A DNA stretch of 64,000 nucleotides from Symsagittifera roscoffensis (lineage: Eukaryota; Xenacoelomorpha; Acoela; Convolutidae), in assembly GCF_963678635.1 (NCBI RefSeq), contig NW_026971605.1:1-64000 (forward strand). The letters run 5' to 3'. Both the position numbers and the translations under genes were made by a program. The notes under the pieces were generated by a model. That model had not been told where the DNA came from. It ran no database searches and saw nothing but the letters and a program-made list of their open reading frames with translations. Each line of letters opens with the position of its first letter. The first letter of the stretch is position 1. Positions 1 through 10,667 of this stretch are shown here, one piece after another.

Positions 1-341
1 GTAACATTCGCCCGGAAGATACATATCGACGGATAACAAAACTAAGTCTTAAGACGACTGGCTAGCGTCTAAACAGAGCTTTGCATGTTTTTCACCGTCT
101 CTACCAAGCCAGTACTTTTCGGTGGTCTTTCTTACATCAGGCTGACAAAAACGTTACTGTTCTCCGGCTTCGACCAGAACGCTCAAATTAACTAGATTAC
201 ATGCAAAAATAGTGAGCTCATGGCTGGGTCTCAGTATCCCCAGACCACGAGGTCACTCCTAAAAACAGGGCTACTACTTATTATATTACTATTGTTTTTG
301 TTCAGTAGATAAAAATCATCATCTCCATCGAAGATGGATCA
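1..341 (-). repeat. 3' LTR of the retrotransposon (last base outside window)
   Basis: In sense it begins TGATCCATCTTCGATGG just after the polypurine tract and ends CGGGCGAATGTTAC, with a terminal A expected one base outside the window, giving the usual TG...CA ends. It matches 23243-23583 in the same orientation with about one mismatch, and the inverted LTR at 24845-25204 with several. The boundaries are inferred from the TG/CA ends and the adjacent purine run. Confidence 0.75.
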
Positions 342-362
342 ACCCTTTCCCCCCTACTTCTA
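342..362 (-). promoter_or_regulatory. Polypurine tract (plus-strand DNA primer) next to 3' LTR
   Basis: The minus strand reads GTAGGGGGGAAAGGG followed by the LTR start TTGATCC. A G-rich purine run directly before the LTR is the usual plus-strand priming site for reverse transcription. The edge of the 7185-bp tandem duplication falls at the 3' end of this run (343), and a second copy lies at 7528-7547. Confidence 0.7.
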
Positions 363-1740
363 GCTCCTCATTCTTGTCAAAACGAATTAAGATCTTAATT
401 AAATTCAAGTCAGGACATGACGGATACTAAAATTCAATATAAGTTCATAAAAGTCCACGTCCCGAGACCCTTCCGGATTCTTGAATCCGGTGAATCAAGC
501 TTCTTAATATCCAGTTCACAATAACTCGGAAGGCTGGGTTTTACCCTTCACCGTTGCTCGCAACGGCCTTGCAACTATTGTAACAGCACAATAGTTGCAA
601 CTCGGAACGTCCTCTGCTGTTCGGTAGTTCGTTGTAGTTTTTTAGTCTCGATTTCGTACTGTTCGTAATCGCAGATAAAAGTTGTTCTGTTTTTTCTTGC
701 TCTTTTAGCTAAAAATGGCCGTTTCTGACGTTTCTCAGAAATATGACGTCATAATTCGAATTTTTAAAAATTAGAATTCCAGAATCTTCTAGCCTTCACC
801 GTTTGGCTAATCGTTCAAATAACGTCCTTATCCGTTCTAAATCGCCAATTCGGAAGGCTTGCTGCTAAAATACCGAATTCTGCAGAGACTGCATTTTGGC
901 CATTCTGGTCGAATGTCACATACTCCCCGGACAGTCCGGTCAATGTCCTCATTGAATCGCGCAATGTTCTAAGTGGTTACAGTGTCATCGAACAGAATTT
1001 ACAAAATGCACGAAATTACTTTTACCTACGTCACATCGACTCACTGCAGAATATAAATGGCATCATACTACATCACTATAGCCTTCAAATTCTTTCATTA
1101 ATCTGCACATTGAGGATATGACTTAAGATAAAACATATTTTCTGACTTCCAGTGTCAATATCCCGATTGAAACTTTTTCTCCTAGATTTAAAAGGTGTTG
1201 GCTTGCAGGACAGTCCTGCCAACCAACAAGCTAAAATTATCCTACTATGCTCCTTCCCTTCGGAAATCTTGCTTGTTTATTGTCCTGAATATTAAAACTA
1301 AGAAACTTTGTGGTTAGAAAGAACAATGCAACAACCTCCCTCCTCAAGAAGTTACTCAAGTTTTTCATGTCACCACAAAGTTATCAGTCTTCCTAAGTGA
1401 TTAAAAACAATCATGCAGGCTGGAATATTTAAATATACTCTTCCCTCAAGCCTCTCTAAATAAATAATAAGTGAGTGTCTCTAAAGCCACTTCAACTAAA
1501 ACCAAAATGCAAATTTATAAATGCAACAATTTCCAAACTCAACTTAAATGTTTCAGTTTTCAATTACAACTTGGTTGCTTGGTTTCTCACTTGAGTTTTT
1601 CGCACACATAAAACAATTCTGAGTTTTAACTTTTCTTCATCATCCCTTTGTTCTCTTCTTTTTTCGTCGTTTAGAAGTTCTAAAACTTCTAAATTCTTCT
1701 AATTTTCTTTCTTGTTGCCTCTTGTTTTCTCGACCATTCA
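363..1740 (-). other. Retroelement 3' untranslated region
   Basis: No coding ORF is recognised between the last small ORF and the polypurine tract. The stretch holds motifs shared with the leader and the palindrome: ACCCTTCCGGATT near 470, CTCGGAAGG near 527, ACCCTTCACCG near 545 and TTCGGAAGG near 850. The part up to about 919 recurs at 23584-24161, and the part up to about 1025 recurs inverted at 24163-24844. It also recurs in the tandem copy at 7548-8925. Confidence 0.6.
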
Positions 1741-2418
1741 TCAATGCTCCATTTCCTCCTCCTGTGACGCTGACTCTGCACTCTCGGTCTCCGTGTCTTG
1801 TAGCACGTCATTGACTATCCTGACGCTGTTGGAAGCCGTCCTCCAACACTTCTGCTCTTCCACCCTCTGTTTACAGCAAGGTAGGGGATCCACGTTTGAT
1901 TCTCTGTTTCTACAGAAGCTGTTGTGGAGACACAACGCCACGTTTCTTTCCAAATCTTCTTTCAGCATCTCTGCCCTCTCACTTCCACTACGCTCGCTCG
2001 TCCTGGAAATTCTTTTCACAGCGGTGGTCACTGCATTCCGATGGGTCACGAAAGCTCGCTTGAAAGCTCCTGCCCCAATGTCCAGCTGATATTCACTGTA
2101 CACTCTGCCATGTTTCGACATATGCTTTTTCGCATACTCGTACAACCATGCAGTCATGTTAGCTCTGAACCATGGCATCAATCGTTTTCTTGCCCATATC
2201 TTCTTCACTTCCATCGGAATGTTTAGAACTTTGCACATTGTCTCAAAAAGATCTAAATCTTTCAGACAATCTAATTTCCGCAATTGTTCTCTCGTTGGTG
2301 CCTCCTTCCTGATGCTGTCAGGCTTCTTGCGTTCATTGGCACCGTGCAAACGGTCAGTACCGCGCAACTGAACTTCTGCCAGAGAGTAGTGAACAAACAC
2401 ACCATCATTGATTCCCAC
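1741..2418 (-). CDS. Small retroelement ORF downstream of the SGNH ORF (225 aa), unrecognised
   Basis: A 225-codon ORF overlaps the 3' end of the SGNH-like ORF by 148 nt in another frame. Its middle (about residues 65-160) is rich in Lys, Arg and Trp, and its end is acidic (about 195-225). I recognise no family. It may be expressed by splicing or frameshifting onto the SGNH ORF, or it may be the out-of-frame remnant of that protein's C-terminus plus unrelated sequence. An identical copy is at 8926-9603. The overlap and the lack of a separate leader argue against an independent gene. Confidence 0.4.
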   Translation of the reverse strand: MGINDGVFVHYSLAEVQLRGTDRLHGANERKKPDSIRKEAPTREQLRKLDCLKDLDLFETMCKVLNIPMEVKKIWARKRLMPWFRANMTAWLYEYAKKHMSKHGRVYSEYQLDIGAGAFKRAFVTHRNAVTTAVKRISRTSERSGSERAEMLKEDLERNVALCLHNSFCRNRESNVDPLPCCKQRVEEQKCWRTASNSVRIVNDVLQDTETESAESASQEEEMEH

Positions 2419-3071
2419 AGTGCTTCCTGCTCATCTGATCCTCTGGAGATATCATTCGTCCCAACTAAAATCATCACATTGGGTATCTTCCCTGGATTCA
2501 TCAGCTCCACCATGCGATATAATTGGGCAATCGTCGCGCCTCCAAAGGCCATCACCGTGGTGACCCATGAGGTCCTCAAATTCGACAGCACTCTGACTAA
2601 GCTGTCTCCCAATATCAGGTGAGATGTCCCGAGTGGTGGTTGCTGCAGGTTCACAGCCGGGCTCCAGGTAGCTCGATTGAAGCAGGCCCTCGGATCTGTC
2701 TCATTCGTAGCAGGTTTGGGCTTGGAGGGCATTGGCATCTCACCTGGTTGGTAAGTCCTAGAACTTCCCAACCCAGGCTCATTCGCCAAGTCACTCCCTG
2801 AGAGAGCCCCGTTTCTCCACCTCATCACTCTCATGTTCGGGCGGTCTAGTACTCCTCTTTCTCCATATGCTGCCATCAACAGGACTTCCGTGGGGCGGTC
2901 CCCACGGTTGTCGTGCCCCAAGATGTTAATCAGGGCGGTCAGCAACATGACCACCTCTGGGTCCTCCAGAGCGAAGTCTCGTTCGATCAGCCGACGATAG
3001 ATCGCATCTACCATCGGTCCTACATATGCCTCTGCCAGGTCCATCAATTCATCCAGGTTGAAATTGTCCAT
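2271..3071 (-). CDS. SGNH/GDSL-hydrolase-like retroelement ORF (distal copy)
   Basis: A 266-codon ORF sits where env would lie in a Ty3/gypsy element. The N-terminal half is unremarkable. From about residue 150 it shows SGNH block I (LILGDSLVRVL, with the Ser nucleophile), block II glycine (FGGATIAQL) and block III (ILVGTNDIS, with the conserved Asn). The final DxxH block that supplies the catalytic His is not visible here or in the overlapping ORF, so this copy is either truncated by a frameshift after about residue 255 or non-catalytic. SGNH hydrolases are known in some retroelements; the role here (esterase acting on membranes or glycans) is inference. The protein is identical to that of the copy at 9456-10256. 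Confidence 0.65.
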   Translation of the reverse strand: MDNFNLDELMDLAEAYVGPMVDAIYRRLIERDFALEDPEVVMLLTALINILGHDNRGDRPTEVLLMAAYGERGVLDRPNMRVMRWRNGALSGSDLANEPGLGSSRTYQPGEMPMPSKPKPATNETDPRACFNRATWSPAVNLQQPPLGTSHLILGDSLVRVLSNLRTSWVTTVMAFGGATIAQLYRMVELMNPGKIPNVMILVGTNDISRGSDEQEALWESMMVCLFTTLWQKFSCAVLTVCTVPMNARSLTASGRRHQRENNCGN

Positions 3072-3482
3072 ACTGTTCTTTCCAAGTTTGATTTGATTTC
3101 GATTTCAAGTTTTGACTCAAGTGAGCAATTAAATGATCAATCAGGATCTAGAAAAGGAATCACGACTGTCACACCTGTCAGTTTCACCTTAATATATATC
3201 GTTAAAATTTTCTTAAAGACAGTTCAGATAAAAAGATATTTATCTTATCCTAAAATTTATTAAAATCAATTGGTTTCTAAAATTTTGGAATTCGACCTAA
3301 GATTGGACAGTCCAAACTTTGGATCTATTCCCAAGATCGTCATTTAGTTGTTCATGGTCACTAACGCTTACTTACCCATGATCTTAATAACCTAACACAT
3401 AACATAACATAACATAACATAACACACATATCACATATTACATGCAACTTGGTCTTTGGCCTAACACCCTCTCGCTCATCAC

Positions 3483-6400
3483 TCAGCCTATATTTAAGTA
3501 ATATTTCTTATGTAGATATACTTGTATGTTCGTGTCAGAGAATATCACGTGTACAAGCGCGTACAATTCCCGAGGATGCAGTCTTCCTCTATTTGGATCG
3601 TACACTGGAAGCGAAAGCTCCTTCACGTCCATTTCCACAAGGAAGTCCCTCAGCCTCGTCAAAGACAAGACTAGATTTTCTGGGTCCACATGTTGCTTCT
3701 CTGTCGCCCTCGTTACCAGGAAGCATAAGTACTTTCCCGGTATTTGCGACACCGCCGGGGGTAAGGCTGCTACGCCCCCTATCCCTGGTCTTTGCTTCCA
3801 AAGGAATTCCACGTTTTTATATTCCCTCTTAAAATCTGCCGCTAGCGCCGTCCTAAAACTCATGTCTGCGGTGATAGCTACCGCACATGTTCTGTTTGTG
3901 AGTATGAAATCACTGTCTGTTAGTATTATGTTACTAGAATATTCATTTGGTAAATTAAAATATGACTCAACTACCCTGCCTATGTCAGGTTTCTTAGGTT
4001 CTTCGCCTGTTTCTGCTTCTAAGTTTCCTGTCTCTCTTGCTATTCTCAATTTTTTTATTATCAAGTTTTCAGTGTGGGTAAGTCCTACCCCCACTCCCCG
4101 GACAAAAATATCCATCGGCGTCCCCGTCGATCGCATACCGGGTATTAAGTCAAGATTAGAAGCTGGAATGAGAAGTTGTCCTTCCTGGGCAGCCCAGGAA
4201 GGATCATCTCGTTCGGTCTTAATGTATTTCGCGCTTTCGCGATCTACGTCTTGAATCGTAACGCTGGTCTTTTCAGGGTCTGATGTCATTTCGTTCAGCC
4301 ACTCTAAGACACGCAGGTTTGTCAGGTCTTGTTCATTTGACTGCTGTTGCTCATCGTCGAACTCCACCTCGGGTTTCGACCAGTCGTCAACCCACTCATC
4401 GTTGTGATCATCGACTATGTCAATGTCCTGTGACACTGTTATTTCCTCTAAACCCACTACTTCCTCCACTATTTTCTTTAGATCTATCCTATCCACTACA
4501 AAGTCGTCACCGTAAGGATTGTATTTCTTTCTTAGTCTCGTCCCGTCTTTCTGACGAGTCTGCATCGTGAACGGAAGATCTGGTTCCATGTTCTTGGGAA
4601 CCTCTGTCTGTTCGGAATCCTGCCAATCTTCCTCTGCGTAGGGCAAGGTTTCATCGTCCGCTTCGATCTGTTCGTTTGGATCCAGGTCCAATGGTGTATC
4701 CGTACCTTCCTCTACGACTTCGTTTCCATCGTTCTTCTCCCTGGTGCCTTTTTCATTGACCTCACAAGCAGGATCCATCATTAGATAATCCCCTTCTTCC
4801 ATGTCTGCAGGTATACACCAGTCTTCTGTCGATGGATTGTGTGGCTTGATGTTCTCGTAGTGGGCGGCTCGGCCAGTACTCAGTCTATAAAAGCGTCCCT
4901 CTTGGTGCACCTCTGTAATCATGAAGGGTCCCCTCCACTTCTTCAGAAGCTTTTTTGTCCCTTTCGGTGGTATAACGTTCTGAAATACCCATACGTAGTC
5001 TCCCACCGAGTAAGCCTTTGCACCAGCTGCTTTCTTGTCGAATCTTTTCCTCTGCCTTGCCTGTGCCTGCTGAGTGTTTCGTCTACACAAGTCGTTCAAC
5101 TCCTGTTGGCGTCTGATCACATCCCTCACGTAGACCTGTGGGGATGTTTTCTTTCCCTCATACTCTGGGTAGAAGAATGTCAAGGGTAAAGATTTCTCGT
5201 GTCCCGTCAGCATCATGTGTGGACTGACTCCAGTGGTGGAGTGTTGCGTGCTATTATAAGCTCCCATCACCTGTGGAAGGTATCTGTCCCAATCGGTCAT
5301 ATACCTGGAACAGTATACTCTCAGCATCGATACTAACGTCCTATTCTGTCTTTCCACTAAGCCATTCGTCTGAGGGTGGTATGTCGTGGAGTGAGCCTGA
5401 GCGACCTGTGACCGTCTCATAAGCTCTTTCGTAAGCTCGCCTACGAAAGCCGTTCCATTGTCCGATTGAAACGTCATTGGACATCCGTGTCTTGCTATCC
5501 ACGTATTGATCAGGTGGTCGCATGTCTCTTCCGCCGAGGCAGTTATGCAGGGCACGGCCTCTGCATACTTCGTGAAGTGATCTATCATGACCAAGACTTG
5601 GTTGTAACCGCTGTCTGTCATGCATATCTTCTGGTGATCTATCTGCACCACCTCGTTGAATTCAGACGACTCAATTGATTGTAAAGGAAATCGCAACTTC
5701 CTAGGATCCTTGACCTGTTGGCATGACAGACATGCTGTCACCCATTTCTCGCATGCCTTTTTCATCCCAGGCCACTCAAAGCGCTTCAGGATCCTCTGAT
5801 ACACTTTGTCGATCCCTTGATGGCCCATCTGATCATGCGACCTGAATAATAGTTCTGTCTGATAGAGTTGCGGCAACACTATCGCGTTATATTTGTATAA
5901 GACCTTGTCTTCTTTTCTTCTCCTGCAAGCCACAATCCCGTCCTTGTTCAGATATAATCTCCCCTCCTTCTGCATGAAGTATTGTCTCAGGATCCTATAG
6001 CTGTCTTCTTCCAGATCACCTTTGTCAGGTGCACCGTTTTCTATCCACCTTTTTAGGTTGCTTGTCATGCGATCATTTCTCTGCGCCCTTAGAAGGTCCG
6101 AGAGTCTGTATCTCGCCTTCAAGTACGTCTTCATGACTCTCATCTGACTGTTCAGCTCGTTGGGCTGATGTGTGTCTTCTTCCATCTTAACGCACCAAAT
6201 CTTCGCCAACGGTTGTGTTTCTTGTTGAAACGGCTGAAGATCAGTCCTGACTACCTCTTTCTGCGGCAACAGGCTTATCGAACGTTTCGATACCGCTATC
6301 GTTTCTAAGTCATCCGCTGCGTTGTCAAAGACTCTTTCGCTTGGTATTAGGTAGCGATCACTGTCAGGATCCTGGTACACCTCTCTGTCCAGGTTTCTCG

Positions 6401-7523
6401 CCCGAGTTCCCACTAGTAGCGTGTGTATCGCCAGTTCTGACAGTTCTGATCCCGAGGTCGAGTCCCTGTCTGAATAGGTGTTCATTCTCGAGCTTTCTGA
6501 CTTATCATCCGTCGAAGGTGTTGTGCTGGAGACTGCACGCTCCTCCAGATCATGTCCGTATTTCCTTCGCATCCATCTGAACTCCCCGTACAAAACTTTG
6601 TTCTCTAGGTCCTGTTTCTCATCAGGAATTTTCTCGTCTATCTCGGACTCCCCGGACAAATTCACTTGTCCCGGGTGTTGATCTTGTGATTGCTGGTTTT
6701 TCTCCTCATCCTTCTCCCCGGACAAATAGTCTTGCAGCAGATTTTGTTCTACCTCTTCACCCTCTTTTTCCCGGTCTACAAAGGTGACGGTTTTCTTTCG
6801 CTTGCTGCTCCCCTGTTCTTTCCGTCCGTAAGAAGTACTGGTTAAAATCTCTTGGGGTATTGAGGATACTAGTTGCTGAACTATTGTCCTACAATCCCTC
6901 TTGTTCTCCTCGTGCTGTTGTCTGGACGGCATGATCTTCACTTTCTTACTGACTGTTAGCGATGCCACTGCTGCTGTCCACTCGGGGTCATCTCTGGTCA
7001 CTTCTCTTTCTAACAATCCACCCAGCATCCGCATTACTTGTGGTGTGACTTGCACCGTTTTATCCAATAATGAGAGGCTGTTTATATTCATGCGAGAGAG
7101 TTCTTGCTGGACCAGGTTCGAGCGCAGCAACAAATCTAAGGGGACTGGATCCTCCTTGGACAGGATCTTTATCTCAGCTGCTTTCTCTACAGGTAACTCA
7201 GGATGCCCTGGAATTGGATGTCCAGACTTATCCAACCATCTCGTTAAGGGAAGCGCTTCATAAGTTTCTTTGTCCAGAAACGAGAATCCCTCCTTTACTT
7301 CCGCCTGATTGGCCTGCTTCTGCTCCAATCTTTCATAGAACTCAGTTTTCTTGCTGAGACTGTCAGCATTCTGATGTTTATCACGCATCCTATGTTCGAT
7401 TATCATATGGTAGCCGTCCAATCTGACTATCCATCTACCAATATAACTCTGATCCATCGAGTAGGTCTTCAACCAGGATAACGCTCTGTTGTCCACGCGT
7501 AACTTGAAGGGAGCGCTCCCCAA
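3483..7523 (-). pseudogene. 5'-truncated pol duplicate: RNase H end, integrase, macro-like tail
   Basis: This 1346-codon reading frame is the C-terminal 42 percent of the Gag-Pol polyprotein, copied by the tandem duplication. It starts inside RNase H (GSAPFKLRVDNRALSW) and continues through the linker, the integrase zinc-binding and DDE domains and the C-terminal macro-like region to the same stop codon. It has no promoter or Gag-Pol start of its own: upstream lies the other copy's polypurine tract. Although open, it is best treated as a non-autonomous fragment. Its translation is identical to the matching part of 10668-20270, which implies very recent duplication or an assembly artefact. Confidence 0.8.
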
Positions 7524-8925
7524 GTATCCCTTTCCCCCCTACTTCTAGCTCCTCATTCTTGTCAAAACGAATTAAGATCTTAATTAAATTCAAGTCAGGA
7601 CATGACGGATACTAAAATTCAATATAAGTTCATAAAAGTCCACGTCCCGAGACCCTTCCGGATTCTTGAATCCGGTGAATCAAGCTTCTTAATATCCAGT
7701 TCACAATAACTCGGAAGGCTGGGTTTTACCCTTCACCGTTGCTCGCAACGGCCTTGCAACTATTGTAACAGCACAATAGTTGCAACTCGGAACGTCCTCT
7801 GCTGTTCGGTAGTTCGTTGTAGTTTTTTAGTCTCGATTTCGTACTGTTCGTAATCGCAGATAAAAGTTGTTCTGTTTTTTCTTGCTCTTTTAGCTAAAAA
7901 TGGCCGTTTCTGACGTTTCTCAGAAATATGACGTCATAATTCGAATTTTTAAAAATTAGAATTCCAGAATCTTCTAGCCTTCACCGTTTGGCTAATCGTT
8001 CAAATAACGTCCTTATCCGTTCTAAATCGCCAATTCGGAAGGCTTGCTGCTAAAATACCGAATTCTGCAGAGACTGCATTTTGGCCATTCTGGTCGAATG
8101 TCACATACTCCCCGGACAGTCCGGTCAATGTCCTCATTGAATCGCGCAATGTTCTAAGTGGTTACAGTGTCATCGAACAGAATTTACAAAATGCACGAAA
8201 TTACTTTTACCTACGTCACATCGACTCACTGCAGAATATAAATGGCATCATACTACATCACTATAGCCTTCAAATTCTTTCATTAATCTGCACATTGAGG
8301 ATATGACTTAAGATAAAACATATTTTCTGACTTCCAGTGTCAATATCCCGATTGAAACTTTTTCTCCTAGATTTAAAAGGTGTTGGCTTGCAGGACAGTC
8401 CTGCCAACCAACAAGCTAAAATTATCCTACTATGCTCCTTCCCTTCGGAAATCTTGCTTGTTTATTGTCCTGAATATTAAAACTAAGAAACTTTGTGGTT
8501 AGAAAGAACAATGCAACAACCTCCCTCCTCAAGAAGTTACTCAAGTTTTTCATGTCACCACAAAGTTATCAGTCTTCCTAAGTGATTAAAAACAATCATG
8601 CAGGCTGGAATATTTAAATATACTCTTCCCTCAAGCCTCTCTAAATAAATAATAAGTGAGTGTCTCTAAAGCCACTTCAACTAAAACCAAAATGCAAATT
8701 TATAAATGCAACAATTTCCAAACTCAACTTAAATGTTTCAGTTTTCAATTACAACTTGGTTGCTTGGTTTCTCACTTGAGTTTTTCGCACACATAAAACA
8801 ATTCTGAGTTTTAACTTTTCTTCATCATCCCTTTGTTCTCTTCTTTTTTCGTCGTTTAGAAGTTCTAAAACTTCTAAATTCTTCTAATTTTCTTTCTTGT
8901 TGCCTCTTGTTTTCTCGACCATTCA

Positions 8926-9603
8926 TCAATGCTCCATTTCCTCCTCCTGTGACGCTGACTCTGCACTCTCGGTCTCCGTGTCTTGTAGCACGTCATTGAC
9001 TATCCTGACGCTGTTGGAAGCCGTCCTCCAACACTTCTGCTCTTCCACCCTCTGTTTACAGCAAGGTAGGGGATCCACGTTTGATTCTCTGTTTCTACAG
9101 AAGCTGTTGTGGAGACACAACGCCACGTTTCTTTCCAAATCTTCTTTCAGCATCTCTGCCCTCTCACTTCCACTACGCTCGCTCGTCCTGGAAATTCTTT
9201 TCACAGCGGTGGTCACTGCATTCCGATGGGTCACGAAAGCTCGCTTGAAAGCTCCTGCCCCAATGTCCAGCTGATATTCACTGTACACTCTGCCATGTTT
9301 CGACATATGCTTTTTCGCATACTCGTACAACCATGCAGTCATGTTAGCTCTGAACCATGGCATCAATCGTTTTCTTGCCCATATCTTCTTCACTTCCATC
9401 GGAATGTTTAGAACTTTGCACATTGTCTCAAAAAGATCTAAATCTTTCAGACAATCTAATTTCCGCAATTGTTCTCTCGTTGGTGCCTCCTTCCTGATGC
9501 TGTCAGGCTTCTTGCGTTCATTGGCACCGTGCAAACGGTCAGTACCGCGCAACTGAACTTCTGCCAGAGAGTAGTGAACAAACACACCATCATTGATTCC
9601 CAC
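8926..9603 (-). CDS. Small retroelement ORF (225 aa), proximal copy
   Basis: The protein is identical to the ORF at 1741-2418. It overlaps the SGNH-like ORF 9456-10256 by 148 nt and follows the complete Gag-Pol. It is the copy in the original position relative to the intact polyprotein. The family is not recognised; the centre is basic and the tail acidic. Confidence 0.4.
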   Translation of the reverse strand: MGINDGVFVHYSLAEVQLRGTDRLHGANERKKPDSIRKEAPTREQLRKLDCLKDLDLFETMCKVLNIPMEVKKIWARKRLMPWFRANMTAWLYEYAKKHMSKHGRVYSEYQLDIGAGAFKRAFVTHRNAVTTAVKRISRTSERSGSERAEMLKEDLERNVALCLHNSFCRNRESNVDPLPCCKQRVEEQKCWRTASNSVRIVNDVLQDTETESAESASQEEEMEH

Positions 9604-10256
9604 AGTGCTTCCTGCTCATCTGATCCTCTGGAGATATCATTCGTCCCAACTAAAATCATCACATTGGGTATCTTCCCTGGATTCATCAGCTCCACCATGC
9701 GATATAATTGGGCAATCGTCGCGCCTCCAAAGGCCATCACCGTGGTGACCCATGAGGTCCTCAAATTCGACAGCACTCTGACTAAGCTGTCTCCCAATAT
9801 CAGGTGAGATGTCCCGAGTGGTGGTTGCTGCAGGTTCACAGCCGGGCTCCAGGTAGCTCGATTGAAGCAGGCCCTCGGATCTGTCTCATTCGTAGCAGGT
9901 TTGGGCTTGGAGGGCATTGGCATCTCACCTGGTTGGTAAGTCCTAGAACTTCCCAACCCAGGCTCATTCGCCAAGTCACTCCCTGAGAGAGCCCCGTTTC
10001 TCCACCTCATCACTCTCATGTTCGGGCGGTCTAGTACTCCTCTTTCTCCATATGCTGCCATCAACAGGACTTCCGTGGGGCGGTCCCCACGGTTGTCGTG
10101 CCCCAAGATGTTAATCAGGGCGGTCAGCAACATGACCACCTCTGGGTCCTCCAGAGCGAAGTCTCGTTCGATCAGCCGACGATAGATCGCATCTACCATC
10201 GGTCCTACATATGCCTCTGCCAGGTCCATCAATTCATCCAGGTTGAAATTGTCCAT
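9456..10256 (-). CDS. SGNH/GDSL-hydrolase-like retroelement ORF (proximal copy)
   Basis: The 266-codon protein equals that of the copy at 2271-3071, with GDSL block I, the block II Gly and block III GTND, but no DxxH block. It starts 412 nt after the Gag-Pol stop (10668) on the same strand, so it would need a spliced or internally initiated transcript, as env-like third ORFs do in other LTR elements. That it is not fused to Pol suggests a separate product. Enzyme activity is doubtful without the catalytic His. Confidence 0.65.
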   Translation of the reverse strand: MDNFNLDELMDLAEAYVGPMVDAIYRRLIERDFALEDPEVVMLLTALINILGHDNRGDRPTEVLLMAAYGERGVLDRPNMRVMRWRNGALSGSDLANEPGLGSSRTYQPGEMPMPSKPKPATNETDPRACFNRATWSPAVNLQQPPLGTSHLILGDSLVRVLSNLRTSWVTTVMAFGGATIAQLYRMVELMNPGKIPNVMILVGTNDISRGSDEQEALWESMMVCLFTTLWQKFSCAVLTVCTVPMNARSLTASGRRHQRENNCGN

Positions 10257-10667
10257 ACTGTTCTTTCCAAGTTTGATTTGATTTCGATTTCAAGTTTTGA
10301 CTCAAGTGAGCAATTAAATGATCAATCAGGATCTAGAAAAGGAATCACGACTGTCACACCTGTCAGTTTCACCTTAATATATATCGTTAAAATTTTCTTA
10401 AAGACAGTTCAGATAAAAAGATATTTATCTTATCCTAAAATTTATTAAAATCAATTGGTTTCTAAAATTTTGGAATTCGACCTAAGATTGGACAGTCCAA
10501 ACTTTGGATCTATTCCCAAGATCGTCATTTAGTTGTTCATGGTCACTAACGCTTACTTACCCATGATCTTAATAACCTAACACATAACATAACATAACAT
10601 AACATAACACACATATCACATATTACATGCAACTTGGTCTTTGGCCTAACACCCTCTCGCTCATCAC
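10257..10667 (-). other. Pol-SGNH intergenic spacer with short tandem ATAAC repeat
   Basis: This is the gap between the Gag-Pol stop and the SGNH-like ORF. Near 10580-10610 it holds a short run of ACATA units (five or so copies of a 5-bp repeat). No ORF of note is seen. A splice acceptor for a subgenomic mRNA could lie here, but I could not identify one. The same stretch recurs at 3072-3482. Confidence 0.5.

Larger units (their letters stand above)
343..7527 (-). repeat. Distal copy of 7185-bp tandem duplication
   Basis: This block recurs at 7528-14712 with an offset of exactly 7185. All ORFs inside give identical proteins in both copies and I saw no nucleotide difference in the lines compared. 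In sense order it carries the last part of RNase H, the RNase H-integrase linker, integrase, the polyprotein C-terminus, the SGNH ORF, the small ORF, the 3' untranslated region and the polypurine tract. At 7527/7528 the sequence jumps from RNase H coding sequence to the polypurine tract with no clear microhomology. Confidence 0.92.

Noticed and set aside
1712-2801. Plus-strand ORFs of 60-125 codons across the SGNH and small-ORF region
   Set aside because: They are antisense shadows of the minus-strand ORFs and match no family I recognise.
3526-4254. A 242-codon plus-strand ORF
   Set aside because: It is antisense to the polyprotein C-terminus, with low-complexity Ser/Leu composition; it recurs only because of the tandem duplication.
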